Part shown: one piece after another, positions 54,371 through 62,200 of the stretch
Layout of the letters: every line of letters begins with the position of its first letter
Position numbering within the stretch: position 1 is the first letter of the stretch
Assembly: GCA_963742925.1 (NCBI GenBank)
Contig: CAVUNV010000005.1
Location: 62,001 to 126,000 of the forward strand
Origin: PALSA-612 sp963742925
GTDB lineage: Bacteria; Actinomycetota; Thermoleophilia; Gaiellales; Gaiellaceae
Reading direction: 5' to 3'
DNA: 64,000 bases
The notes under the pieces: generated by a model
What the model was told of the DNA's origin: nothing
The model's input: only the letters and a program-made list of their open reading frames with translations
The model's database searches: none
Translations under genes and position numbers: made by a program

Positions 54371-54646
54371 ATGTGTGGACTTTGCGGTGTCTTGCTCAAT
54401 GAGCACTGGGCGGAGGAGGGCTCGGGCCGTCGGGCTCGCGCGTTCCGCGTCGTGCTGCTGAATCGCGTGCTCTCCCACTACGGGCTCGCGCTGTCGGACT
54501 GGGCCGGGAGCGTCTACACGCTGCGTGACGCAAAGGGGCGCACGGCGGTCGTCACCGACGTCGGTTCGCTGTGGAGCGAGGCGGAGAAGCTCGCCGGCCG
54601 CCCGCTCGACCCTCTCGACCCCGATCTGCTGGCCGCGCTTGCCTAA
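54371..54646 (+). CDS. Small MCGLCG protein preceding CobW
   Basis: This 91-residue soluble protein begins MCGLCGVLLNEHW, with two cysteines right at the N-terminus, then FRVVLLNRVLSHYGLALSDW, GRTAVVTDVGSLWSEAEKL and DPLDPDLLAAL. Small proteins of this design are often encoded just before CobW-type GTPases; I know no assigned function. The CGLCG thiols could bind a metal delivered by CobW. Its stop overlaps the TTG start of cobW by 8 bp. Confidence 0.65.
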   Translation: MCGLCGVLLNEHWAEEGSGRRARAFRVVLLNRVLSHYGLALSDWAGSVYTLRDAKGRTAVVTDVGSLWSEAEKLAGRPLDPLDPDLLAALA

Positions 54647-55601
54647 GACGCCGGTCACGCTCGTCACCGGCTTCCTCGGCTCGGGGAAGACGACGCTGAT
54701 CTCGCGGCTCCTGGCTCATCCGGACATGGGTGAGACGGCCGTGATCGTCAACGAGCTCGGCGAGGTCGGGATCGATCACCACCTGCTGCGCCGCGTCGAC
54801 GAGCGCACCGTTCTGCTCGCCTCGGGCTGCGTCTGCTGCACGCTGCGCGGCGACCTCGCCGACGAGCTGCGCGATCTCGACAGCCGCCGGGCCCGGGGCG
54901 AGATTCCGGCGTTCAAGCGGGTCGTCGTCGAGACGACCGGCCTTGCCGACCCTGCGCCGATCGTCTACACGCTCGCGGCCGAGCCCGTCGTGCGCCATCA
55001 CTACGTGCTCGACGCAGTCGTGGCCACGGTGGACGCGTGCCACGGCCTCGTCGAGGAAGAATCGGTGAAGCAGGCCGCCGTCGCCGACGTGATCGTGGTG
55101 ACGAAGGGCGACATGGCCGATCCGGCCGAGGTCGAGGCACGCGTGCGACGCCTCAACCCGGCTGCCGAGGTCGTCACGGCGTCCTTCGGCGAGGTCGAGC
55201 CCGGCCTTCTGTTCGACCGGCCGCAGCGCGACCCGCGCGATTTCCGGCTCGCGGAGCACGGTCACGCCGAGGAGATCCGGCCGTTCTGTCTGTTCCTCGA
55301 CGACCAGCTCGACTGGACCGCGTTCGGGATCTGGCTGACGATGCTGCTGCAGGCGCGCGGCCGGGACGTGCTCCGCGTCAAGGGCCTGCTCAACGTCGGC
55401 GGGCCAGGGGGAGACAGCCCAGGGGGAGACAGCACCGGGCCGCTGCTCCTGAACGGCGTCCAGCACGTCGTTCATCCGCCCGAGCACCTGCCCGCCTGGC
55501 CCGACGACGACCACCGCACTCGCGTCGTGTTCATCGGCCGCGACCTCGGGAGCGCGGCCGTCGAGCGGTCATTACTCGCCTTCAACGCCGCATCGCACTA
55601 G
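54639..55601 (+). CDS. CobW/COG0523 GTP-dependent metallochaperone
   Basis: This 320-residue P-loop GTPase starts at TTG 54639. Visible motifs are Walker A TLVTGFLGSGKTTLISRLL at the N-terminus, IVNELGEVGID, the metal-binding CxCC in LLASGCVCCTLRGDL, VVVETTGLADPAP and VIVVTKGDMADPAE as the base-specificity motif. The C-terminal domain has PFCLFLDDQLDWTAFGIWL and VLRVKGLLN. COG0523 proteins load metals into client enzymes; the metal-dependent hydrolases of this island are likely clients. A 15-bp in-frame duplication at 55404-55432 adds PGGDS. Confidence 0.88.
   Translation: MPKTPVTLVTGFLGSGKTTLISRLLAHPDMGETAVIVNELGEVGIDHHLLRRVDERTVLLASGCVCCTLRGDLADELRDLDSRRARGEIPAFKRVVVETTGLADPAPIVYTLAAEPVVRHHYVLDAVVATVDACHGLVEEESVKQAAVADVIVVTKGDMADPAEVEARVRRLNPAAEVVTASFGEVEPGLLFDRPQRDPRDFRLAEHGHAEEIRPFCLFLDDQLDWTAFGIWLTMLLQARGRDVLRVKGLLNVGGPGGDSPGGDSTGPLLLNGVQHVVHPPEHLPAWPDDDHRTRVVFIGRDLGSAAVERSLLAFNAASH
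55404..55432 (+). repeat. In-frame 15-bp duplication in cobW-like gene
   Basis: CCAGGGGGAGACAG occurs twice with a 15-bp period, giving PGGDSPGGDS within a loop of the C-terminal domain. The frame is kept, so the insertion is probably tolerated. Confidence 0.6.
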
Positions 55602-55614
55602 GGTCCAGCGCGCT

Positions 55615-57027
55615 GTGGAGTGGAACGGGCGCCTGACGAGGAAAGAGCTGCTCGTGCGCGGGGGGCTCGCCGGTGCCGCCGTCCCGCTCGCCGGCGCCCG
55701 GCCGGCGGCCGAGCCGCCCCGACCCGACGCCTCGACGATCACCAAGCCGCTCCGCATCGCCACGATCGGGATCGAGTGGCCGGACGGTGTGCACCAGCAG
55801 GCCCAGCTCGATCTCGGCTTCCCGATCAGGCTCCAGACGCTGACGTCGCTCCAGCAGATCCAGAGGGCGCTGGCCGCGCCCGAGAGCTTCGACGTCTTCG
55901 GCGGCTACAGCTACCAGGCGATGCGCGTCTGGCACTCGCGCCACCTCCGCCCGATCGACACGCGGCGGATCGCGGCCTGGCCCGACCTCTACAAGCTCTT
56001 CGCCTGGGGCAAGCTGGTGCCGGGCTCCGATTCCCCTTACGGCGTCGGCGACGCCCCGTTCCGCTCGCTCTTCCTCCGCACCGGGACGAGCGGGCTCCCC
56101 GTCTCCAGTGCGCATCCCCCTCGCACGGATGAGATCGTCCAGTGGATCGACGAGCCGACCGGGGAGCCCCACGACGGGCAGCCGATGCCCCGGTACGTCA
56201 CCGGGGTTCCGGCGCACTTCTCCGCGGAGTCGATCGGCTACCTCGTCAGCGCGATTCCGAAGCTGCCCCGCAGGGTTTCGTGGGCCGAGCTCCTGAACCG
56301 CAGCTGGAAGGGACGTGTGGCGTTCCAGGACGAGCCCGCCGTCGCGCTCGTCGACCTCGGCCGGGCGGTCGAGTCTCTCGGGATCATGCAGTTCGGAAAC
56401 CTGGGCCAGATGACGGTCCCCGAGATCGACCGGCTCGTGAAGATCCTGACGCGCTACCAGAAGCTCAAGCAGTTCCGTGCCGCCTGGTCGGGGTTCAACG
56501 ACTCCGTGAACCTGATGGCGTCCAAGGACGTCGCGATCGCGCCGCTCTGGCCGTCCGCCGCGGCCAGGATCGCCGCCGAGGGCGTCCGGATCGGCTACGC
56601 CGTGCCGCCCGAGGGCTACCGCGGGTCCTGCAGCGCGGTCGGGATCTCGTGGCACGTGACGCGGGGCGCGCGGCTCGACGCCTGCTATGCGTACCTGAAC
56701 TGGCTCCACGCGGGCTTCTTCGGGGCCGAGATGATGCGGCAGGGCTACTACGTGGCCAACGGGGGCCAGCTGCCGGGGTGGATCGGCACCTTCGGCGCCA
56801 CCTCTGGATCGATCCCGTTCAGCCCGGAGGAGTACCGCTACTGGTACGAGGGGAGGCGGGCCACGCGCGCGTTGCCCGACGTCAAGGGCACGCTGACGAT
56901 CCGCAAGGGCTCGCGACGCGAGGGCGGCTCGCTTGCCGACCGCATGCGCCGCGTCACCGCCTGGAGCACGTACTTCCCGGCCGCCTCCTACCAGACCAAG
57001 CGCTTCGGCGACTTCCTCTCGGCCTGA
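55615..57027 (+). CDS. ABC substrate-binding protein (intact paralogue)
   Basis: This 470-residue periplasmic binding protein of the spermidine/putrescine class starts at GTG 55615 with RLTRKELLVRGG, a Tat-like (RK) or signal helix. It is homologous over its whole length to the broken protein at 48384-49895, including FDVFGGYSYQAMRVW, PIDTRRIAAWPDLYKLFAWG, RVSWAELLNRSWKGRVAF, GFNDSVNLMASKDV, EMMRQGYYVANGG and RFGDFLSA. TAGGGT lies 10 nt upstream. It has no dedicated permease next to it, so it may share the importer 4 kb upstream. Confidence 0.85.
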   Translation: MEWNGRLTRKELLVRGGLAGAAVPLAGARPAAEPPRPDASTITKPLRIATIGIEWPDGVHQQAQLDLGFPIRLQTLTSLQQIQRALAAPESFDVFGGYSYQAMRVWHSRHLRPIDTRRIAAWPDLYKLFAWGKLVPGSDSPYGVGDAPFRSLFLRTGTSGLPVSSAHPPRTDEIVQWIDEPTGEPHDGQPMPRYVTGVPAHFSAESIGYLVSAIPKLPRRVSWAELLNRSWKGRVAFQDEPAVALVDLGRAVESLGIMQFGNLGQMTVPEIDRLVKILTRYQKLKQFRAAWSGFNDSVNLMASKDVAIAPLWPSAAARIAAEGVRIGYAVPPEGYRGSCSAVGISWHVTRGARLDACYAYLNWLHAGFFGAEMMRQGYYVANGGQLPGWIGTFGATSGSIPFSPEEYRYWYEGRRATRALPDVKGTLTIRKGSRREGGSLADRMRRVTAWSTYFPAASYQTKRFGDFLSA

Positions 57028-57058
57028 CCTCCCCCGAGGAGAGATTAGGGTCCCGGCC

Positions 57059-58186
57059 GTGAAGGTCGGCATCGTCGTCCCGTTCTCGTGGTCGTACATC
57101 GGCGGCGTCAGCGAGCACGCCGAGGCTCAGGCAGAGGCGCTCGAGCGGCTCGGGATCGAGACGCGGCTGATCATGGGCGACGATCCGCCCGGCACGATCT
57201 CGCGGTTCTTCCATCCTGACGCGGGCCGTCTCGACCGGCGACCCGCCAAGGTGATGTCGATCGGCTCGACGGTCACGGTGCCCGCGAACAACTCGCGGAC
57301 GCACATCGTGCTCAGCCAGGCCGCCGAGATCCGGCTCGCCCGGTTGCTGCGGCGCGAGAAGTTCGACCTGCTGCACATCCACGAGCCGATGACGCCGGCG
57401 CTCTGCGTCTCCGCGCTGGCGCACACCCGCTCACCGGTCGTCGGCACGTGGCACGCCACCGGTGAGCTGAACTGGATGAAGTTGGGGCTGCCGGTCTGGG
57501 GCATGCTGATGGACCGGATCGACTACCGGATCGCCGTCTCCGAGGTGGCGCGTGTCTCCGCCGCCCGCTGGCTCCCCGGCGCCTTCGAGATCATCCCGAA
57601 CGGGATCACCCTGCCCCCGCACGCCGATCCGGCCGGACGCGAGAACATCGTCGTCTACATCGGCCGGCACGATCCGCGGAAGGGCCTCGAGGTGCTGCTT
57701 CGCGCCTGGCCCGAGGTGCGGCGCCGGACGGGCGCCACGCTCCGCGTGATCGGTGCCGACCCGCGTGCCGTCAGGCTGCTGATGTCCCGCCAGCGGCTGA
57801 CCGACGACGGGGTGGAGCTGCTCGGCGTGATCGTGGGCGATCCGCTCACGTCGGAGCTCTCGCGGGCGAAGCTCCTCTGCGCGCCGTCGCTCGGCGGCGA
57901 GTCGTTCGGGATGGTGCTGACCAGGGCATTCGGATGCGCCACGCCGGTCGTCGCCTCCGACATCCCTGGCTACGACCAGGTGATGGCGCCCGAGGTGGGC
58001 CTGACCGTCCCGCCGGGAGACTCGAAGCGCCTCGGGGAGGCGCTGGTCGAGCTCCTCGGCGACGAGCCGCGCCGCCAGCGTCTGGGCGAGGGTGCCCGCG
58101 AGCGGGCGCTCGAACGCTACGGCTGGGCGAAGCTCGCCGAGCGCCTGGCTGTGATCTACGAGGGTGTGGTGGCCCGGGCTGCCTGA
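57059..58186 (+). CDS. GT4 glycosyltransferase, PimA-like
   Basis: This 375-residue GT-B enzyme begins MKVGIVVPFSWSYIGGVSEH, the acceptor-site start seen in phosphatidylinositol mannosyltransferases. It has DLLHIHEPMTPALCV, VGTWHATGELNW, VSEVARVSAARWLPG, EIIPNGI, VVYIGRHDPRKGLEVLLRAW and the donor motif GGESFGMVLTRAFGCATPVV. It probably adds mannose or another hexose to a membrane lipid at the inner leaflet. TAGGGT lies 7 nt before GTG 57059. It is followed by the UDP-GlcNAc 2-epimerase fusion. Confidence 0.88.
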   Translation: MKVGIVVPFSWSYIGGVSEHAEAQAEALERLGIETRLIMGDDPPGTISRFFHPDAGRLDRRPAKVMSIGSTVTVPANNSRTHIVLSQAAEIRLARLLRREKFDLLHIHEPMTPALCVSALAHTRSPVVGTWHATGELNWMKLGLPVWGMLMDRIDYRIAVSEVARVSAARWLPGAFEIIPNGITLPPHADPAGRENIVVYIGRHDPRKGLEVLLRAWPEVRRRTGATLRVIGADPRAVRLLMSRQRLTDDGVELLGVIVGDPLTSELSRAKLLCAPSLGGESFGMVLTRAFGCATPVVASDIPGYDQVMAPEVGLTVPPGDSKRLGEALVELLGDEPRRQRLGEGARERALERYGWAKLAERLAVIYEGVVARAA

Positions 58187-58257
58187 TCGGCGCGTTAGAA
58201 TCGTCTCGCAGGGCGCCTGTCCTGCCCGATCTGTCGAATCCTCCTGAATCCCGGCAC

Positions 58258-60441
58258 ATGATCAAGGTCCTGACTGTCTTCGGCACGCGCCCGGAGGCGA
58301 TCAAGCTCGCGCCCGTCATCCGGGAGCTCGAGCGGCGCTCCGACACCTTCGTGTCGCGGATCTGCGTGACCGGACAGCACCGCGAGATGCTCGACCAGAT
58401 GCTCGACCTGTTCGGCATCGAGCCGGATCACGACCTGAACGTGATGCAGCACGCGCAGTCGCTGAACCACGTCACCGTCGCCGTGATCGACGGGCTCCGC
58501 CCCATCCTCGAGGAGGAGCGGCCCGACTGGGTGCTCGTGCAGGGCGACACGACGACGACCATGGCCGGCGCGCTCGGCGCCTTCCAGCAGGGCTGGAAGA
58601 TCGGTCACGTGGAGGCGGGGCTGCGCACCTTCAACAAGCACGATCCCTGGCCCGAGGAGATGAACCGGCGCGTCGCAGGCGTGCTCGCGGACGTCCATTT
58701 CGCGCCGACGCCGTCGAGCGCGCAGAACCTCTACCGGGAGGGCGTCTCGAAGGACAGGGTCTACGTGACGGGCAACACGGTCATCGACGCGCTCAACGCC
58801 GTGGCGGAGATGCCGTTCGACGCCGGCGAGACGCTGCTCGCCGACCTCGGCCTGAACGGCAAGCGCGTGATCGTGGCGACCATGCACCGCCGCGAGATGA
58901 CGCCGGAGGCGCTCGAGGACGTCTGCCACGGCCTCCGGGCCGTCGCCGAGGGCCATCCGGAGGTGCAGATCGTGATCCCGGTGCACCGCAACCCGAAGGT
59001 TCGCGGGCCGGTTCGCGACGCTCTCGGCGACGTGTCCAACATCAGCCTGCTCGATCCGCTCGACTACCAGCCGATGGTCTGGCTGCTCCGGCGCAGCCAC
59101 TTCGTGATCACCGACTCCGGCGGTCTCCAGGAGGAGGTCACGGCGCTCGGCAAGCCGGTGATCGTCATCCGCGGAACGACCGAGCGCCCCGAGAGCGTCG
59201 AGGCCGGCAACGCCGTGCTGGTCGGCACGGACGGCAAGGCGATCGAGAGCTGGGCGACGTCGCTGCTCGCCGACGAGCACACTTACGAGGCGATGGCGCG
59301 CTCGAGCAACCCGTACGGGAGCGGTGACGCGGCCCGGAAGATCGTCGACATCCTCGCCGAGCGCTCGCTCGGCCCCGACGGGCCGTCGGGCTCCGGGGTC
59401 GCCGGCCCGGCCCGGATCGATCCCGAGGTGATCCGCTGGGGCGCCGACGGCCTGGCGCGCTGGATCTCGTCCGGCGCCTGTCAGAGCGCGAGCGGGGCGT
59501 TCGCGGCCTGGGTCGAGCTCGCGAGCGGCGAGAAGGCCTACGACTACGCCGAGATCACCGGCTATGCGCTGACGCACATCGCGGCCCGCGAGTCGCTCGC
59601 GCTCCAGGAGGTGGCGGTCGGGCGGCGCGCGGCCGACTGGCTCGTGGGGCGGGTGAAGCGTGGCAACCTCGCGGCGAGGGACGGCTGGGACGGTGACGCC
59701 GTCTACCTCTTCGACCTGGGGATGATCTCCGCCGGCCTCCAGTCCTTCGGCCGCCGTGTCGAGGACGAGGAGTACGTCGCCACCGGGGTCGAGCTCGTCG
59801 ACCTGCTCGACGAGGAGCTGTCCACCGACCCCGGGGCCGTCTCGTCGCACGGGGCGCGGTCGGAGCGCACGAACTGGTCGACGCGCGGAGTCGTGCACCT
59901 GGCCAAGCTCGTCCAGGCCTTCCTGCTCGCAGGGCGCGAGGAGCAGGCCGGCAGGCTCATCGAGGCCGTCAGGGCCGTCCAGCGGCCGGACGGCCACATG
60001 CCGACCGATCCCGAGAGCGACGTGACGATGCTGCACCCGCACATGTACGGCGCCGAGGGCCTGTGGATGTGGGGCTCGGCGACCGGCGACCAGGACGCGA
60101 TCGACCGCTCGCGCGCCGCCGTCCAGTGGGTGTGGACGCACCAGCTCCACAGCGGCGGGCTGCCGAGAGCGGTCGGCCGGCCCGAGCCGATCGAGCAGCT
60201 CGACGTCACCTCGCAGGCCGTCCGCATGGCGCTCCTCCTCGGGGTCCGCTCGCCGGCCGTCGACCGGGCGATCGAGCGGCTGCTCGAGGTGGCCCGCGAG
60301 CGGGACGGGATGCTGGCGATGCCCTACCAGCCCGGCTCGCCGGACGTCCACCTGAACACCTGGGTGACGATGTTCGCCTCGCAGGCGGTCGCGCTGGCGG
60401 TGCCGGACGCGCCCGCGCTGCGCTGGGACCAGCTCGTCTAG
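58258..60441 (+). CDS. wecB: UDP-GlcNAc 2-epimerase fused to a C-terminal helical-barrel domain
   Basis: Residues 1-370 are a full non-hydrolysing UDP-N-acetylglucosamine 2-epimerase, which interconverts UDP-GlcNAc and UDP-ManNAc: VFGTRPEAIKLAPVIREL, VTGQHREMLDQML, LVQGDTTTTMAGAL, HVEAGLRTFNKHDPWPEEMN and ITDSGGLQEEVTALGKPVI. Residues about 375-727 form a second domain of repeated helices (LGMISAGLQSFGRRV, GVVHLAKLVQAFLLAG, VRAVQRPDGHMP, EGLWMWGSATGDQDAIDRS) like an alpha/alpha toroid of six-hairpin glycosidases or prenyltransferases. WecB is normally about 370 residues, so the fusion is unusual. The role of the second domain is unknown. Confidence 0.88.
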   Translation: MIKVLTVFGTRPEAIKLAPVIRELERRSDTFVSRICVTGQHREMLDQMLDLFGIEPDHDLNVMQHAQSLNHVTVAVIDGLRPILEEERPDWVLVQGDTTTTMAGALGAFQQGWKIGHVEAGLRTFNKHDPWPEEMNRRVAGVLADVHFAPTPSSAQNLYREGVSKDRVYVTGNTVIDALNAVAEMPFDAGETLLADLGLNGKRVIVATMHRREMTPEALEDVCHGLRAVAEGHPEVQIVIPVHRNPKVRGPVRDALGDVSNISLLDPLDYQPMVWLLRRSHFVITDSGGLQEEVTALGKPVIVIRGTTERPESVEAGNAVLVGTDGKAIESWATSLLADEHTYEAMARSSNPYGSGDAARKIVDILAERSLGPDGPSGSGVAGPARIDPEVIRWGADGLARWISSGACQSASGAFAAWVELASGEKAYDYAEITGYALTHIAARESLALQEVAVGRRAADWLVGRVKRGNLAARDGWDGDAVYLFDLGMISAGLQSFGRRVEDEEYVATGVELVDLLDEELSTDPGAVSSHGARSERTNWSTRGVVHLAKLVQAFLLAGREEQAGRLIEAVRAVQRPDGHMPTDPESDVTMLHPHMYGAEGLWMWGSATGDQDAIDRSRAAVQWVWTHQLHSGGLPRAVGRPEPIEQLDVTSQAVRMALLLGVRSPAVDRAIERLLEVARERDGMLAMPYQPGSPDVHLNTWVTMFASQAVALAVPDAPALRWDQLV

Positions 60442-62095
60442 GTGACGGTTACCGAGAAGGAGCGGCTGATCTTCACTCGTTTGTAGGTATCGGTGAGTGT
60501 GCCGGTGAAGCGCTTGCCGTGTGCTGTCTTGGGTAGCTGCCAGCTGCAGCTGGCCCGGCCGTTTGTGCTGCTCGAGTGGTGTGTGGCTGGGAGCGTTTTT
60601 CCGTCGAGCTTGCCGGTGCAGGAGACTTGCCCTTTGACGCCTTTGCCGGTCTTGGCGTCTTTGACGGTAGTGGAGATGATGAACGCCTTCCCGGCGACCG
60701 CTTTGCCGGCGGTCAGTTTGCTCGCTTTCAGCTTCGGAGCCGTCGGCGGCGGCGGCGGTGGGGCGGTGACGGTGATCGTCTGGGTCGTGGAGACGGTGGC
60801 GCCGGAGTCGTCGGTGACGGTCAGCGTGGCGGTGTATGTCCCGGCTGTCGTGTACTGATGGCTGGTCGTCTTGCCGGTCGCTGTTCCGCCGTCGCCGAAC
60901 TTCCACGCGTAGGCGGTGACATCTGCCTCGTAGTCATCGGACGCGGACCCGTCGAAGCTGACCGTCAGCGGCGCCTGCCCGCTCGATGGGCTGGCGCGTG
61001 AACGACGCGGTCGGCAGTCGGTTCTCGATCTTCCGCACGCGCTGGTTGACCGGGTCAGAGACGTACACGCTCCCCTGCCTGTCAACCACCAGGCCAAACG
61101 GGTCGGCGAGTTGCGCCGAGGCCGCCTGGCCGCCATCACCCGAGAAACCTTGCGTGCCGGTGCCGACCACAGTCCTGATGATCCCACCGCTCACCTTGCG
61201 GACCCGATAGTTGGCTTGATCGGCGACGTACAGGCTGCCCGCTGCGTCGACCGCCACACCAATCGGATAGTTGAGCTGCGCCGAGGTCGCCTGACCGTCG
61301 TCACCCGAATACCCGGCCGTGCCGGTGCCGGCGACCGTCGTGATGACCCCGCCACTGACCTTCCGGATCCGCTGATTTACAATGTCGGCGATGTACAGGT
61401 TGCCCTGTGCGTCAACCGCCACGCCAACCGGGTTGTTGAGCTGCGCCGAGGTGGCCTGGCCACCGTCACCCGAGAAACCGGCCGTGCCGGTGCCGGCGAC
61501 CGTGGTGATGATCCCACCACTCACCTTGCGGATTCGCTGGTTGTTCAGATCGGAGATGTACACGTTCCCCTGCCCATCGACCGCGACGCCGTACGGGGTG
61601 TTGAGCTGCGCCGAGGTCGCCTGGCCACCATCACCCGAATACCCGGCCGTGCCGGTGCCGGCCACCGTCGTGATGACCCCCCCACTCACCTTGCGGACAC
61701 GAGCGTTCACCAGGTCGGCGATGTACAGGTTCCCCTCCCCATCCACCGCTACCCCGATCGGGTTGTTGAGCTGCGCCGAGGTCGCCTGGCCGCCATCACC
61801 CGAATAGCCGGCCGTGCCGGTGCCGGCCACCGTCGAGATGATCCCGCCACTGACCTTCCGGATCCGATTGTTTGTCGTGTCGGCGATGTACAGCGTTCCC
61901 CTGCCCGTCAACGGCCACGCCTGTCGGGGCGTTCAGCTGCGCCGAGGTTGCCTGGCCACCGTCACCCGAGAAGCCCGCCGTACCGAGCCCCGCGATCGTC
62001 GTGATCGTGTCACCCGCCACCACACCAAACGCACTCGGAACCGCAATCGCGGCTGCGACCACCATCAGCAACCCAATTCGAAACGACGACCTCAC
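60438..62095 (-). CDS. Secreted NHL-repeat / PKD protein (two frameshifts)
   Basis: This exported protein of about 550 residues starts at GTG 62095 with a signal helix (LLMVVAAAIAVPSAFGVVAG) and GGAGGAGG upstream. Six NHL-type beta-propeller repeats of about 56 residues follow (NLYIADLVNARVRKVSGG, then VAGTGTAGYSGDGGQATSAQ in each). Next come a PKD domain (APLTVSFDGSASDDYEADV) and a C-terminal Ig-like domain after a PPPPPP linker. Slips near 61905 and 60985 break the frame. It probably binds extracellular ligands. Its stop overlaps that of the epimerase gene. Confidence 0.8.
61000..61990 (-). repeat. Six tandem ~168-bp coding repeats
   Basis: The NHL units are highly similar at DNA level, with blocks such as TTGAGCTGCGCCGAGGT recurring about every 168 bp. 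Such similarity points to recent unit expansion and can also cause assembly errors. Confidence 0.75.
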
Positions 62096-62200
62096 CTGCG
62101 CGCCTCCTCCGGCTGACGGAGTATGGCAGGCCGTCGAACGCGAAGCCCGATGCGGCATCACGAGGGTCAGGACCAAGACGCGTCGGCAAGTGCTGAGGCC

